Below, in pieces: positions 17,501-26,888 of a DNA stretch of 64,000 nt. The stretch lies in assembly GCF_008710285.1 (NCBI RefSeq), contig NZ_VYQF01000002.1, forward strand, positions 248,001-312,000, given 5' to 3'. Positions within the stretch are counted from its first letter, which is position 1, and each line of letters starts with the position of its first letter. The notes beneath the pieces were generated by a model. That model did not search any database, had not been told where the DNA came from, and worked only from the letters and a program-made list of their open reading frames with translations. The DNA comes from Ginsengibacter hankyongi. GTDB lineage: Bacteria; Bacteroidota; Bacteroidia; Chitinophagales; Chitinophagaceae. A program made the translations under genes and the position numbers.

Positions 17501-17983
17501 TTTTTAAAAAATTATAAGGGTTGAAAATACTCGTCAACTCTTTATTAATTACCTAAGTTACGTATCTAAATGAGCAGGTCGAAATCTATTTTTTACACAA
17601 ACCACTTATTACGAATTGTAATTATTTAATGGTTGACATTTTTTGTTAGCGAAATTTAAGAATATTGCGACTTAAAACTGCAGCTCACTAGTGATATAAA
17701 GCAAAATACCGTAAAATAAAATCGCGATATTTGGATATTAAATCTTAAACTATTATGTTTGCAGCTGATTTTTATAAATCAAATCTATTTTTAATAAAAT
17801 CCAAATCTTTAATTAGACCCTTCAATGACTATGATAACCATGAAAGGAGTTAAATACGCCTCCAGTTCTGTAGATTACCGGTTTTAATTAAAAATTCGTA
17901 CTCCAATTTCTATAGATTAACTAATCTAATTTCCAAAGAATTTCCTTATATTCAATGGTGTTTCTCACCAATAAATTTAGCTT
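17501..17983. other. 483-base intergenic region with the polysaccharide operon promoter and leader
   Basis: No ORF is supportable here. It contains the strong promoter at 17730-17761 and a leader of about 215 bases. In the leader, an imperfect direct repeat (CTCCAGTTCTGTAGATTA at 17860-17877 and CTCCAATTTCTATAGATTA at 17901-17919) and a small hairpin TGGTG/CACCA just before the first gene are visible. No tRNA or known riboswitch is recognised. Confidence 0.6.
17730..17761 (+). promoter_or_regulatory. promoter of the exopolysaccharide operon
   Basis: TTTG at 17730-17733, a 20-base spacer, and TATGTTTG at 17754-17761 fit the Bacteroidota consensus TTTG-N(17-23)-TAnnTTTG on every defined position. 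It is the best promoter in the window and faces the Wza-like gene. Confidence 0.75.
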
Positions 17984-18772
17984 ATGCCCCGAACTCTGAA
18001 ATTTCTATTTTTTGCAGCTCTTATTATGCTATTAAGTATATCATGTACGAATACAAGAAAAGCAGTTTATTTTAATAACGTTCAGGACACCACCTTTGTC
18101 CAAAGAGGAAATGAAATTCAAACTCCCATCCAGGAAAATGATATTCTTGGTATTACCATAAGCAGTTTAAATGCTGAGGCATCCGCAATATTTAATCCTC
18201 CAAACACTAATAATTCAAGATCTACTACAGTTACCGGTAGCAGCACCGAATCCGGAGGGTACCTGGTAAGTTCCGATGGCACAATTCAATTGCCCGTACT
18301 GGGCACTATTAAAGCCGCCGGGCTTACCAAAAAGGAACTGAAAGATAATATCACCAATATGATTTTATCTAAAAAGCTTCTTGTTGATCCTCTGGTAGAA
18401 ATTCGTTTTTTGAATTATGAAGTTACCGTAATCGGTGAGGTAGCAAAACCAACTGTAATTACCGTTCCAAGCGAAAAAATTTCGCTGTTAAAGGCATTAG
18501 GACTTGCTGGTGATCTTACTATTTACGGGAAAAGAGATAATGTGTTATTAATAAGAGAAGAAAACGGAAAGAAAAAAACAAGACATATTAATTTGAATTC
18601 AAGTAATTTTTTCAATTCCCCTTATTACTATTTACAGCCTAATGACGTAGTATACGTTTCCCCTAATAAGGCTAAGATAGCCAGTGCAGGCCGAACTGCT
18701 CAATTACTGCCTATTATTTTGAGCAGTTTATCCATTGTAGTAGTAGTTTTAGATAGAGTAAAATTTAATTAA
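17984..18772 (+). CDS. Wza-like polysaccharide export outer-membrane lipoprotein
   Basis: A 262-residue outer-membrane polysaccharide export protein. A lipoprotein signal ends in the lipobox LSISC (Cys about 21). The Poly_export domain contains the stretch YLVSSDGTIQLPVLGTIKAA. An SLBB domain follows (VTVIGEVAKPTVITVP, then LKALGLAGDLTIYGKRDNVLL). A C-terminal hydrophobic helix (LLPIILSSLSIVVVVL) resembles the membrane-spanning helix of Wza. It is the first gene of the plus-strand polysaccharide locus and is followed after 4 bases by the Wzc-like gene, its usual partner. It would form the outer-membrane channel for the capsule or exopolysaccharide. Confidence 0.92.
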   Translation: MPRTLKFLFFAALIMLLSISCTNTRKAVYFNNVQDTTFVQRGNEIQTPIQENDILGITISSLNAEASAIFNPPNTNNSRSTTVTGSSTESGGYLVSSDGTIQLPVLGTIKAAGLTKKELKDNITNMILSKKLLVDPLVEIRFLNYEVTVIGEVAKPTVITVPSEKISLLKALGLAGDLTIYGKRDNVLLIREENGKKKTRHINLNSSNFFNSPYYYLQPNDVVYVSPNKAKIASAGRTAQLLPIILSSLSIVVVVLDRVKFN

Positions 18773-18776
18773 CGCA

Positions 18777-21113
18777 ATGCAGCAGACAAATAATATTGTA
18801 AGAAGTCAGGAGGCTGACGAAAGCTTGTTCCAACAACTTATATCAAAATACCTTCCATATTGGCCTATTTTTTTAATTGCTTTAATTGTAGGTGCAGGCG
18901 TCGCCTTTGCTTATATCAGTTACGCCACACCTATTTACGAAGCTGATGCTACGCTTATAATAAAAGATGAAAAGAAGGGTAACGAAGATTCTAAAATGAT
19001 GGAGTCTTTAGATCAAATTTCGTCAAAGAAGATTGTTGAAAATGAAATAGAAGTAATACAATCAAGAAAATTAATGTCGGATGTAATAAATAAACTCGGG
19101 TTGTATGCTCCCATAATCGAAAAGGCTGAAATTAAAACTTCATCCGCATATTTAACATCTCCGGTTTCGATACGTGTCCAAATGCCTGAGTCTATAACAG
19201 GAACTAATGAAATTAAATTAAATTTTGACAGAAATAATAATTCCGTAATTATAAATGACTCATTTAAATACCCGCTTAATCAAATTGTCGTTACACCTTT
19301 TGGCCAAATGGCATTTTTGGAGAACAAAAACTATCAAAAGTCTAATAAACCAACCAAACAACTGTATTTTTCATTAATAAATCCCAAATATCTTGTTCCT
19401 TCTTTCCTGTCAAATTTAAAGGCCGAAGCTTCCAGCAAATTATCTTCTATTGTAAATCTAAGTTACAGAGACGAGGTACCAAAAAGAGCGGAAGATATTT
19501 TAAATCAATTAATCGACTCTTATAAACAATTGGAGATTAATGAAAAAGATATCTTAGCAAAGAATACATTAGCCTTTGTTGAAGACAGGCTGAATATTGT
19601 GTCACATGATCTTGATTCAATCGAAAAGAAAGTTCAACAATATAAATCGGCACGCGGGGCAGTTGATATAAGCACACAAGGGCAGTTGTATTTACAAAAT
19701 GTAAGTGCCAACGATCAAAAATTAAGTGACGTAAATACCCAACTTTCGGTGCTACAGCAGGTTGATAAATTTGTCACCAGCAAAGAAAACACAAGCGGTA
19801 TTGTGCCCTCCACATTAGGGGTAAGCGACCCAATGCTTTCCCAACTCATGGACAAGCTATATACTTCAGAGCTTGAGTATGAAAAACTAAGAAAAACAGT
19901 TGGCGAGAACAATCCTACCTTAGTAGCTATCAGGGACCAAATTAATAAAATTAAACCTAATATTTTACAGAATATTCGGAGCCAGGAACAAAGCTTGATG
20001 GCAACCAAACAAAACATTTCTGCCACAAATGGTAATTATAGTTCAATGTTGCAGGGCGTTCCCCAAAAGGAGCGTCAATTACTTGACATAAGCCGTGAAC
20101 AACAAATAAAGAGTAATATTTATTCCTTTTTACTTCAAAAAAGAGAAGAGAGTGAATTAGCCTATGCATCGACGGTTTCTAATAACCGTGTAGTCGATTA
20201 TGCGCAGGCATCTCCAAGCCCCGTGAGCCCTAAAGTATTATTGATATACCTCTTTAGTATACTTTCATTTATGGGATTATGTTTTGCATTTGTAGCTATC
20301 AGGGAATCTCTATCGGGAAAGGTTCTTTATAGAAATGAAATTGAATCCAGGACATCTATACCTATTATTGGCGAAGTTGCATTTGACAAATCTAAAACTC
20401 CAGTAGTTATTGAAACAGGGAAAAGGAGTTTTGTGGCTGAAGAATTTAGAAAATTAAGAATATCATTATCTTTTTTAGGAATTAATTCAAACCACAAAAA
20501 AATCCTCGTTACTTCAAGTATCTCAGGAGAAGGCAAAAGCTTTATCGCAGCTAATCTTGCAGTAAGCCTTTCACTAACAGGAAAGAAGGTTGTACTTGTT
20601 GATCTGGATTTAAATAATCCTACAATTGCTAAAATCTTAAATGTAAACCAGGAAGATGGTATAACAGAATATTTAACCGGACACAAAGATCCCGAGGAAA
20701 TTATTAAACGGGTAAAAGCTCATGAAAATCTATTTTTCATCTCTTCCGGCAGTTTGCCCGAAAATCCTACCGAACTGTTAGTGAACGGAAAAATAAAAGA
20801 GATAATGGATTATTTGGACAATATTTTTGACGTTATTATTGTAGATACATCGCCTATAGTTTTAGTAACTGATGCTTATATTTTATCTGAATTGTGCGAT
20901 GCCACGTTATATGTTGTCAGACATAAATATACCCCAAAAATACTCATTAAAAGAATTGACGAAAGCGCTAAAATAAATCCTATAAACAATCCTGCGATAA
21001 TTTTCAACGGGGTTAAAATGAGAGGATTTTTCAAAAATAATTACGGTTATGGTTATGATTATGTATACGGAAATCGAGACAAGAAGAACCAAAAATCAAT
21101 AATAAAATCTTAA
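18777..21113 (+). CDS. Wzc-like chain-length regulator / BY-kinase
   Basis: A 778-residue inner-membrane polysaccharide co-polymerase with a bacterial tyrosine-kinase domain. The N-terminal Wzz domain follows a transmembrane helix at about 28-48. A long periplasmic coiled-coil segment (about 250-480) ends in the second transmembrane helix near 485-507. The cytoplasmic kinase has Walker A SSISGEGKSFIAANLA (about 580), Walker A' VVLVDLDLNNP and Walker B DVIIVDTSP (about 685). The C-terminus carries a tyrosine cluster (YGYGYDYVYG), the usual autophosphorylation site. It couples polymerisation to export through the Wza-like protein encoded 4 bases upstream. Confidence 0.94.
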   Translation: MQQTNNIVRSQEADESLFQQLISKYLPYWPIFLIALIVGAGVAFAYISYATPIYEADATLIIKDEKKGNEDSKMMESLDQISSKKIVENEIEVIQSRKLMSDVINKLGLYAPIIEKAEIKTSSAYLTSPVSIRVQMPESITGTNEIKLNFDRNNNSVIINDSFKYPLNQIVVTPFGQMAFLENKNYQKSNKPTKQLYFSLINPKYLVPSFLSNLKAEASSKLSSIVNLSYRDEVPKRAEDILNQLIDSYKQLEINEKDILAKNTLAFVEDRLNIVSHDLDSIEKKVQQYKSARGAVDISTQGQLYLQNVSANDQKLSDVNTQLSVLQQVDKFVTSKENTSGIVPSTLGVSDPMLSQLMDKLYTSELEYEKLRKTVGENNPTLVAIRDQINKIKPNILQNIRSQEQSLMATKQNISATNGNYSSMLQGVPQKERQLLDISREQQIKSNIYSFLLQKREESELAYASTVSNNRVVDYAQASPSPVSPKVLLIYLFSILSFMGLCFAFVAIRESLSGKVLYRNEIESRTSIPIIGEVAFDKSKTPVVIETGKRSFVAEEFRKLRISLSFLGINSNHKKILVTSSISGEGKSFIAANLAVSLSLTGKKVVLVDLDLNNPTIAKILNVNQEDGITEYLTGHKDPEEIIKRVKAHENLFFISSGSLPENPTELLVNGKIKEIMDYLDNIFDVIIVDTSPIVLVTDAYILSELCDATLYVVRHKYTPKILIKRIDESAKINPINNPAIIFNGVKMRGFFKNNYGYGYDYVYGNRDKKNQKSIIKS

Positions 21114-21123
21114 TATATCATTT

Positions 21124-21438
21124 ATGAAAAACAAAATTAACTCAATGCATCAAGATGTAACTGAGAGTGGCGAAGCCACATTTAACAGCAATCGCGAAGA
21201 CATTATATCAGCCGTGACGAAGAATAATATGAGTGAACAAGTAAAGATATCGACGGATATTCCTATAGGTTGAAAGGTATCATTCAAATTTACTTTCCAT
21301 TGGGTTAGTAATCCCGATAAAAGAAAAATCCGAAGCATTAATAGTGATGAGGCTTATCGTACAATCGAATGCCCCATTGCAAAATTTAGCCCACCTATCA
21401 TCGACAAGTCGGCTCATTTTATAACAAAAGAATATTAG
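21124..21438 (+). pseudogene. small ORF interrupted by an in-frame TGA
   Basis: From the ATG at 21124 the frame runs 49 codons (MKNKINSMHQDVTESGEATF...) to a TGA at 21271-21273, then continues open for 54 more codons in the same frame (KVSFKFTFHWVSNPDKRK...) to a TAG at 21436-21438. The 105-codon frame looks protein-like throughout. The simplest explanation is a Trp TGG to TGA mutation, with the mature reading IPIG-W-KVSF. I do not recognise the family. It lies between the Wzc-like and flippase genes on the operon strand. It could also be two unrelated small ORFs or a sequencing error. Confidence 0.35.
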
Positions 21439-21464
21439 TTGCTTCAAAATTTAAAATAAGTGTT

Positions 21465-22850
21465 TTGGACGTGAAAGAAAATAATTTGACCATTTTAGTT
21501 TTTCTTAATAATATTATCAATAAAGGGCATGGCCGGAGTGTAAAGGCAAAGAAAAATATAATTGCTTCATTTCTGATTAAGGGAATTAGTATCGCAATAA
21601 GCCTGATTTTGGTTCCATTAACCATACACTATATTAATCCCTCAAGGTATGGGATTTGGCTGACGTTAAGTTCTATTGTTGGCTGGTTTAGTTTTTTTGA
21701 TATCGGACTGACGCAAGGATTACGCAATAAGTTTGCAGAAGCGAAAGCAAAGGGAGAAGATGATCTTGCCCAGATTTATGTTAGTACTACATATGCCATT
21801 CTTGCCCTTATATTCTTTTTTGTTTGGATCCTTTTCTTAATAGTTAATCATTTTTTGAATTGGTCTCATATTTTAAATATTACAGAAAACATGCAGTCAG
21901 AAATTTCTATTCTGGCAGTAATTGTATTTACTTACTTTTGTTTGCAATTCGTTTTAAGAGTAATTACTACTTTAATAATTGCTGATCAACAGCCGGCTAA
22001 ATCTTCATTAATAGATGTTTTTGGACAAATTTTTTCTTTAATTTTTATACTTATACTTGTTAAAACGACCCAAGGATCATTAGTTAAGTTGGGAATTGCT
22101 TTATGCGTTTCTCCTCTTTTAGTATTAATTGGTGCTAATCTATTTTTCTTTAGGGGAGTATTCAAAAAATTCAGGCCAGTCTATTCGAAAATAAAATTCC
22201 CCTATGCAAAAGGCCTTTTTAATTTGGGTATGGTATTTTTTATTATACAAGTAGCTGGTATTATACAATATGAAACAGCAAATATCATTATCGCAAGAAA
22301 TTTTGGCACTTTAGAAGTAACATCATACAATATAGTATATAAATATTTTGGTATATTAAATATGATATTTGTCATCTTTATAACGCCGTTTTGGTCAGCT
22401 TCTACTGAAGCATACTTGAAAAGGGACATCCAATGGATAAAAAACGCAATAAAAAAATATACTAAGCTTAATATGTTATTGCTTGGTCTAGGTTGTTTAA
22501 TGTTAGTATTTTCACAAGCAGTATATCGGATTTGGCTCGGAAAAGGTACAGTAACGATAGGGTTTTACATATCGTTTTGGGGACTTATATATTTTAACAT
22601 TTCAATGTTTGCAGCGAAGTATGTCTATTTTTTAAACGGAATAAATGCATTAAGAATTCAATTTTGGGCAAGTCTATTAAGTCCAGTCTTTTATGTAATA
22701 TTAGCTATCCTTTTTATAAATTATTTTAAAATGGGTGTCTATTCTGTTTTTATAGCCTCTATATTGGCAAACTTTAATGGTTATATTTTATCGCCTATCC
22801 AATATTACATGGTCGTTAATAAAAATAAAAAAGGCATTTGGATTAAATAA
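21465..22850 (+). CDS. Wzx-like polysaccharide flippase
   Basis: A 461-residue polytopic membrane protein with about 12-14 hydrophobic segments and a MATE/MVF-like oligosaccharide flippase pattern. The conserved N-terminal segment KAKKNIIASFLIKGISI and the loop YGIWLTLSSIVGWF are typical of Bacteroidota Wzx-like proteins. It should turn undecaprenyl-linked repeat units across the inner membrane. No ATG lies near the start: the first candidates are TTG at 21465 and GTG at 21471, so the start is uncertain. The stop is 9 bases before the next glycosyltransferase. Confidence 0.85.
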   Translation: MDVKENNLTILVFLNNIINKGHGRSVKAKKNIIASFLIKGISIAISLILVPLTIHYINPSRYGIWLTLSSIVGWFSFFDIGLTQGLRNKFAEAKAKGEDDLAQIYVSTTYAILALIFFFVWILFLIVNHFLNWSHILNITENMQSEISILAVIVFTYFCLQFVLRVITTLIIADQQPAKSSLIDVFGQIFSLIFILILVKTTQGSLVKLGIALCVSPLLVLIGANLFFFRGVFKKFRPVYSKIKFPYAKGLFNLGMVFFIIQVAGIIQYETANIIIARNFGTLEVTSYNIVYKYFGILNMIFVIFITPFWSASTEAYLKRDIQWIKNAIKKYTKLNMLLLGLGCLMLVFSQAVYRIWLGKGTVTIGFYISFWGLIYFNISMFAAKYVYFLNGINALRIQFWASLLSPVFYVILAILFINYFKMGVYSVFIASILANFNGYILSPIQYYMVVNKNKKGIWIK

Positions 22851-22859
22851 AAAATTATT

Positions 22860-24095
22860 ATGATAAAAGTCGTTCATTTACAAAACTCTATGAAATCTGC
22901 TGGTAGTGCAGCTTTGAGATTACATAATAGCTTTATACAATACGGCATAAACTCAAAAATTGTGTCGTTATTCACTGATAAAATTAAAGATGATAAAATT
23001 AAATATTTAAACAAAAAAGCAAGAATAATATCACGGTTAGATACAGAAGTAAAAAAATGTGTAAATCGTAACATAATCCCGACCTATGGTTCATTTTCCT
23101 TCCCCCTTTTTGGGACTGACGTTTCTACATTAAAAGAGATAAACAACGCCGATATAATTTATCTCCATTGGGTTTTAGGCGGATTCTTAAATCTTTCCAA
23201 TGTCAGAAAATTATTGAAGTTAAAAAAAAACGTAGTTATTTTCATGCACGATATGTGGTGGATTACTGGCGGTTGCCATCACAGTTTTTCTTGTGAGAAA
23301 TACACCCTAAGTTGCAACAATTGCCAAATGATAAAGGGAAATAGGAAAAGAGATCTATCAGCTTTAGAGTTCAACAAAAAATTAAAACTCTACTCCAAGT
23401 TTGATAATATTTATTTTGTCTCTCCAAGCAAATGGTTATACGACTGTGCAAAAAATTCAAAATTAACAAGAGAAAATTCAATATTTTATATCCCCAATAC
23501 TATTGATAGTTCTTTTTACAAACCATTTGATAAGAAAGTTGCAAGAAATATATTAAATATTAGCCCCGAGGAAACAGTCATAGCATTTGGCGCTGTAAAA
23601 ATAAATAGTCCATACAAAGGCTGGAACTATTTGCAAAAGGCGCTAGAAATATTAAAGAATAATAATAATTTAAATAATATATTAATACTAATATTTGGTG
23701 ATAGCTATAATGAAGAAATTGACAATGCAATTCCATTTAAAACAAAATTTATGGGGTATCTCCAAGATGAATATTCAACAGCCTTAGCATATAATTCGGC
23801 GGATGTTTTTATTGCACCCTCTCTTGCCGAAACTTTTGGCTATGTAGTTATGGAAGCATTAAGTTGTGGTACGGCAGTAGTAGGCTTTGAAATCGGTGGA
23901 ATACCAGACCTTATACGTCACAAGAAAAATGGATATCTAGCGAAGTACAAAGATTCGGAAGATATAGCCAACGGTATTAACTATTGTTTAGAAAATAAAT
24001 TGAAAGGTTACATTCTCCCCGAATTTGAACCAAATAAGACCCTAAATAAACATTTAGAATTATTCGATTACATAAGATCTAACTCTAAAAAGTAG
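22860..24095 (+). CDS. glycosyltransferase family 4 (WcaC-like)
   Basis: A 411-residue GT-B glycosyltransferase. The N-terminal domain has the HDMWWITGGCHHSFSCE motif with a following CNNC cysteine pair, a feature of a GT4 subgroup found in colanic-acid-like loci. The C-terminal domain has PSLAETFGYVVMEALSCG and a GIPDLIRHKKNGYL nucleotide-sugar site (about 320-370). It works in the cytoplasm on a lipid-linked oligosaccharide; donor and acceptor are unknown. It follows the flippase by 9 bases in the operon. Confidence 0.88.
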   Translation: MIKVVHLQNSMKSAGSAALRLHNSFIQYGINSKIVSLFTDKIKDDKIKYLNKKARIISRLDTEVKKCVNRNIIPTYGSFSFPLFGTDVSTLKEINNADIIYLHWVLGGFLNLSNVRKLLKLKKNVVIFMHDMWWITGGCHHSFSCEKYTLSCNNCQMIKGNRKRDLSALEFNKKLKLYSKFDNIYFVSPSKWLYDCAKNSKLTRENSIFYIPNTIDSSFYKPFDKKVARNILNISPEETVIAFGAVKINSPYKGWNYLQKALEILKNNNNLNNILILIFGDSYNEEIDNAIPFKTKFMGYLQDEYSTALAYNSADVFIAPSLAETFGYVVMEALSCGTAVVGFEIGGIPDLIRHKKNGYLAKYKDSEDIANGINYCLENKLKGYILPEFEPNKTLNKHLELFDYIRSNSKK

Positions 24096-24107
24096 ATCTT
24101 ACCTCGC

Positions 24108-25379
24108 ATGATCAATAAAGAGACAGATATTTATTCTGGAGATAACTCCAAAAAAGAATTAAAAAACATAACCCTTTTTACATCAGGATTAATTACTTAT
24201 TCAGTTAGCTTCGCCTTATGTTATAGCCAATTCCCAATAGCTATTTTTCATGCCGGACAGTTAGTAGGATTAGCTTTAATTGTCGTATCATCAATCTCTC
24301 TCTGCAAATTCAACATAGAGAACAGGTATTTGAGTATTTTCTATGTTGCTTATCTTATTTGGCTAGCGATAATCATAACCAGAGGGTTTCAAACAGACAG
24401 TACTTTTATTAAGGACATGTTATACAATGCTAGGTATGGGTTAATGCCTTATTTTGTTCCAGTAGTATTATTATTTACAAAACATAGCTTTTTTTATAAA
24501 AAGATTTTTGATGCTATTATAATTCTGGGCATATTTTACTTGATTTTTGATGTAATATTTATCAGACAACTACTTAGTTCAGATCGGGACAATTCAACAA
24601 GCGTGAGCATCATAGAAATTTTTACGTCTACTCTTAGCCTTTCAGCAGGATTTATATTACTCACCTACAATTATCATAGTATAAAGAGGATTTTATTTTC
24701 ATTATTTATAGTTGTTCTTTCTCTTTTCTTTGCAGTAATACGGGCAAGAAGAGGTTTAATTTTTATGTGCTCTTCTATGCTTTTGTGTTTTTATTTACTT
24801 TTTACTATACATTCAAAACTAAAATTTGCAATTATTTATATCAGTATTCTCCTGGCCGCTATTGGAGCATTATATTTAAGTAGTATATATAAAATTGGTA
24901 ATAGGAACATTTTTAGTTTTGTTTTAGACAGAGGTGATGAAGATACCAGAACGGGTGTTGAGATGTATTTTTACGATGATTTAAAAACGAAGGATTGGAT
25001 CATAGGAAAAGGAATTAACGGGCAATATTTTTGTCCCGATATAGAAGAGGAACAAGCGACTAACTATAGAAATGTAATCGAAACAGATTATTTACAAATA
25101 ATTTTAAATGGAGGATTATTAAGTCTGGGGTTGCTATTATTAATATTAATCCCAGCGGTATGCCTGGGTCTGTTTTATTCAAAAAATATGCTTTCTAAAG
25201 GAGCAGCCATTTGGATATTATTATGGATTTTTTATCTATATCCAGCGAGGGTTTCAACTTTTACATTGCATTATATTTTGGTTTGGATATCAGTTGGCAT
25301 TTGTTACTCTAAATTTATGCGAAAAATGTCGGAAAATGAGATGAAAGAGTTTCTTAACCCAATAAGTTATTTATCCTAG
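24108..25379 (+). CDS. Wzy-like O-antigen/exopolysaccharide polymerase (membrane)
   Basis: A 423-residue polytopic inner-membrane protein with about 10-11 hydrophobic segments and one large loop near 280-340 (ILDRGDEDTRTGVEMYFYDD region). This topology and the place among glycosyltransferases fit a Wzy polymerase or an O-antigen ligase-like protein. Sequence conservation in this family is very low, so the assignment rests on topology and context. The RARRGL segment before the loop is a plausible periplasmic/cytoplasmic boundary. No other candidate polymerase exists in the locus. Confidence 0.65.
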   Translation: MINKETDIYSGDNSKKELKNITLFTSGLITYSVSFALCYSQFPIAIFHAGQLVGLALIVVSSISLCKFNIENRYLSIFYVAYLIWLAIIITRGFQTDSTFIKDMLYNARYGLMPYFVPVVLLFTKHSFFYKKIFDAIIILGIFYLIFDVIFIRQLLSSDRDNSTSVSIIEIFTSTLSLSAGFILLTYNYHSIKRILFSLFIVVLSLFFAVIRARRGLIFMCSSMLLCFYLLFTIHSKLKFAIIYISILLAAIGALYLSSIYKIGNRNIFSFVLDRGDEDTRTGVEMYFYDDLKTKDWIIGKGINGQYFCPDIEEEQATNYRNVIETDYLQIILNGGLLSLGLLLLILIPAVCLGLFYSKNMLSKGAAIWILLWIFYLYPARVSTFTLHYILVWISVGICYSKFMRKMSENEMKEFLNPISYLS

Positions 25380-25404
25380 TCCCTTAATTTAAATATATTA
25401 TGCA

Positions 25405-26718
25405 ATGGTCTTACCAAAAGTTCTAATTATAGGTCAAACATTTAATAAAAAATCCGGTGGCGGCATTACTCAATCTAATCTTTTCTATGGATGGGATAAA
25501 AATAAAATTGCAGTAGCATGCACTGCTCACTTGTTAAAGGATTCCGAAAACGAAATTTGCAATAATTATTATCAACTAGGCGAAAAAGAACATAAATGGA
25601 TTTTCCCTTTTAATTTCTTACAAAGAAAATTTTATTCTGGTGTCTTGCAATTTGAAGAAAATAGTGTCTCTACTAATTTGGTCATAAAAAAATCCACTAT
25701 CCGCTCGAAGATCGTTGATAATTTATTTTTTCCGTTTATAAAATATTGTGGCCTTTTTCATTCCTTTTCAAAAACTAAACTTTCTCCAGATTTCTGTAAA
25801 TGGTTACGTGATTTCAATCCCGATGTGATTTATGCTCAAGCACAAGATAGAGAAAGAATTTTGTTTATCACTTTGGTTCAATCTTATCTAAAAAAGCCTT
25901 TAATTTTTCATATGATGGATGACTGGCCATCAACAATTACCGACAGTGGACTTTTTAAAAAGTATTGGTATAAAAAAATTGATCATGATTTTCGCATCTT
26001 AATGGATAAGGCAACACTTTTGATGAGCATTAGTGATGAAATGGCAGATGAGTACAAAATAAGATATAATAAAAATTTCATAACCTTTCACAATCCCGTG
26101 AACATTGATTTTTGGAGACAACATCAAAAGGTTGATTACAAATTGGGTAATTCTCCCGAAATACTTTATGCGGGTAGAATAGGTTTAGGCATAGATTCTT
26201 CGTTAGAGATAATCGCAAAAGTAATTCAATCTATAAACATGAATCTTAACCTGTCAATAAAATTCCAACTGCAAACCGTAGAAAAACCCGAATGGAGCAA
26301 TAGATATTCTTGCGTGGTTCACAATAGCTTTGTCCCCTATTCTGAATTGCCAAAAATATTTGCTGAAGCCGATTTCCTTATTTTACCATACGATTTCTCA
26401 CGGAAATCTATAAAATATATTAAATTTTCAATGCCCACTAAAGCTACGGAATATATGGCTAGTGGTACGCCAATAATTGTTATCGCACCCGAAGAAACTG
26501 CTATTGCAAAATATGCCAAGAAATACGAATTGGCTAAAGTAATTACAAACAATGATATCAATAAAATTTCTGAAGAAATTCGGTATTTAATTGAGAATGA
26601 AGAGTTAAGAGAACGGATCGCCCAAAATGCAGCGAAACTGGTAGAAAAAAATCATGGTTCAATTGAGGTCACACGTAGATTTAGAGAAATAATTCAAACA
26701 ATAGCTAACGGCAATTAA
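25405..26718 (+). CDS. glycosyltransferase (GT-B, family 4 type)
   Basis: A 437-residue putative GT-B glycosyltransferase. The N-terminal Rossmann-like half begins with VLIIGQTFNKKSGGGITQSN, and FHMMDDWPSTI lies mid-protein. The C-terminal half has EILYAGRIGLG, then the acceptor/nucleotide region FAEADFLILPYDFSR and KATEYMASGTPIIVIAPEETA, resembling the E-x7-E region of GT4. It is more divergent than the neighbouring GT4 genes. It is transcribed with the locus, 25 bases after the polymerase gene. Donor sugar unknown. Confidence 0.75.
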   Translation: MVLPKVLIIGQTFNKKSGGGITQSNLFYGWDKNKIAVACTAHLLKDSENEICNNYYQLGEKEHKWIFPFNFLQRKFYSGVLQFEENSVSTNLVIKKSTIRSKIVDNLFFPFIKYCGLFHSFSKTKLSPDFCKWLRDFNPDVIYAQAQDRERILFITLVQSYLKKPLIFHMMDDWPSTITDSGLFKKYWYKKIDHDFRILMDKATLLMSISDEMADEYKIRYNKNFITFHNPVNIDFWRQHQKVDYKLGNSPEILYAGRIGLGIDSSLEIIAKVIQSINMNLNLSIKFQLQTVEKPEWSNRYSCVVHNSFVPYSELPKIFAEADFLILPYDFSRKSIKYIKFSMPTKATEYMASGTPIIVIAPEETAIAKYAKKYELAKVITNNDINKISEEIRYLIENEELRERIAQNAAKLVEKNHGSIEVTRRFREIIQTIANGN

Positions 26719-26888
26719 TTCAAATCAAATTTTACCGAATCGACATTACCTTCTATTTTTTCCAAAAACTTTACGTCTTTAAAGTATTCTTGATGCATTA
26801 TAAAACAGATCTTCGGCTGGAAACTTTAATTTAAAAAAATATATTTCTTTAAAAAATTGGATTTATTAATTACCTATAATTGAAGAGT
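26719..26888. other. 170-base gap with a possible minus-strand gene fragment
   Basis: Read on the minus strand, a short frame (MHQEYFKDVKFLEKIEGNVD and a few more residues) ends at the edge of the preceding gene. It looks more protein-like than chance but is too short to assign. It may be the remnant of a gene replaced during rearrangement of the locus. Otherwise the gap is AT-rich and empty. Confidence 0.2.
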
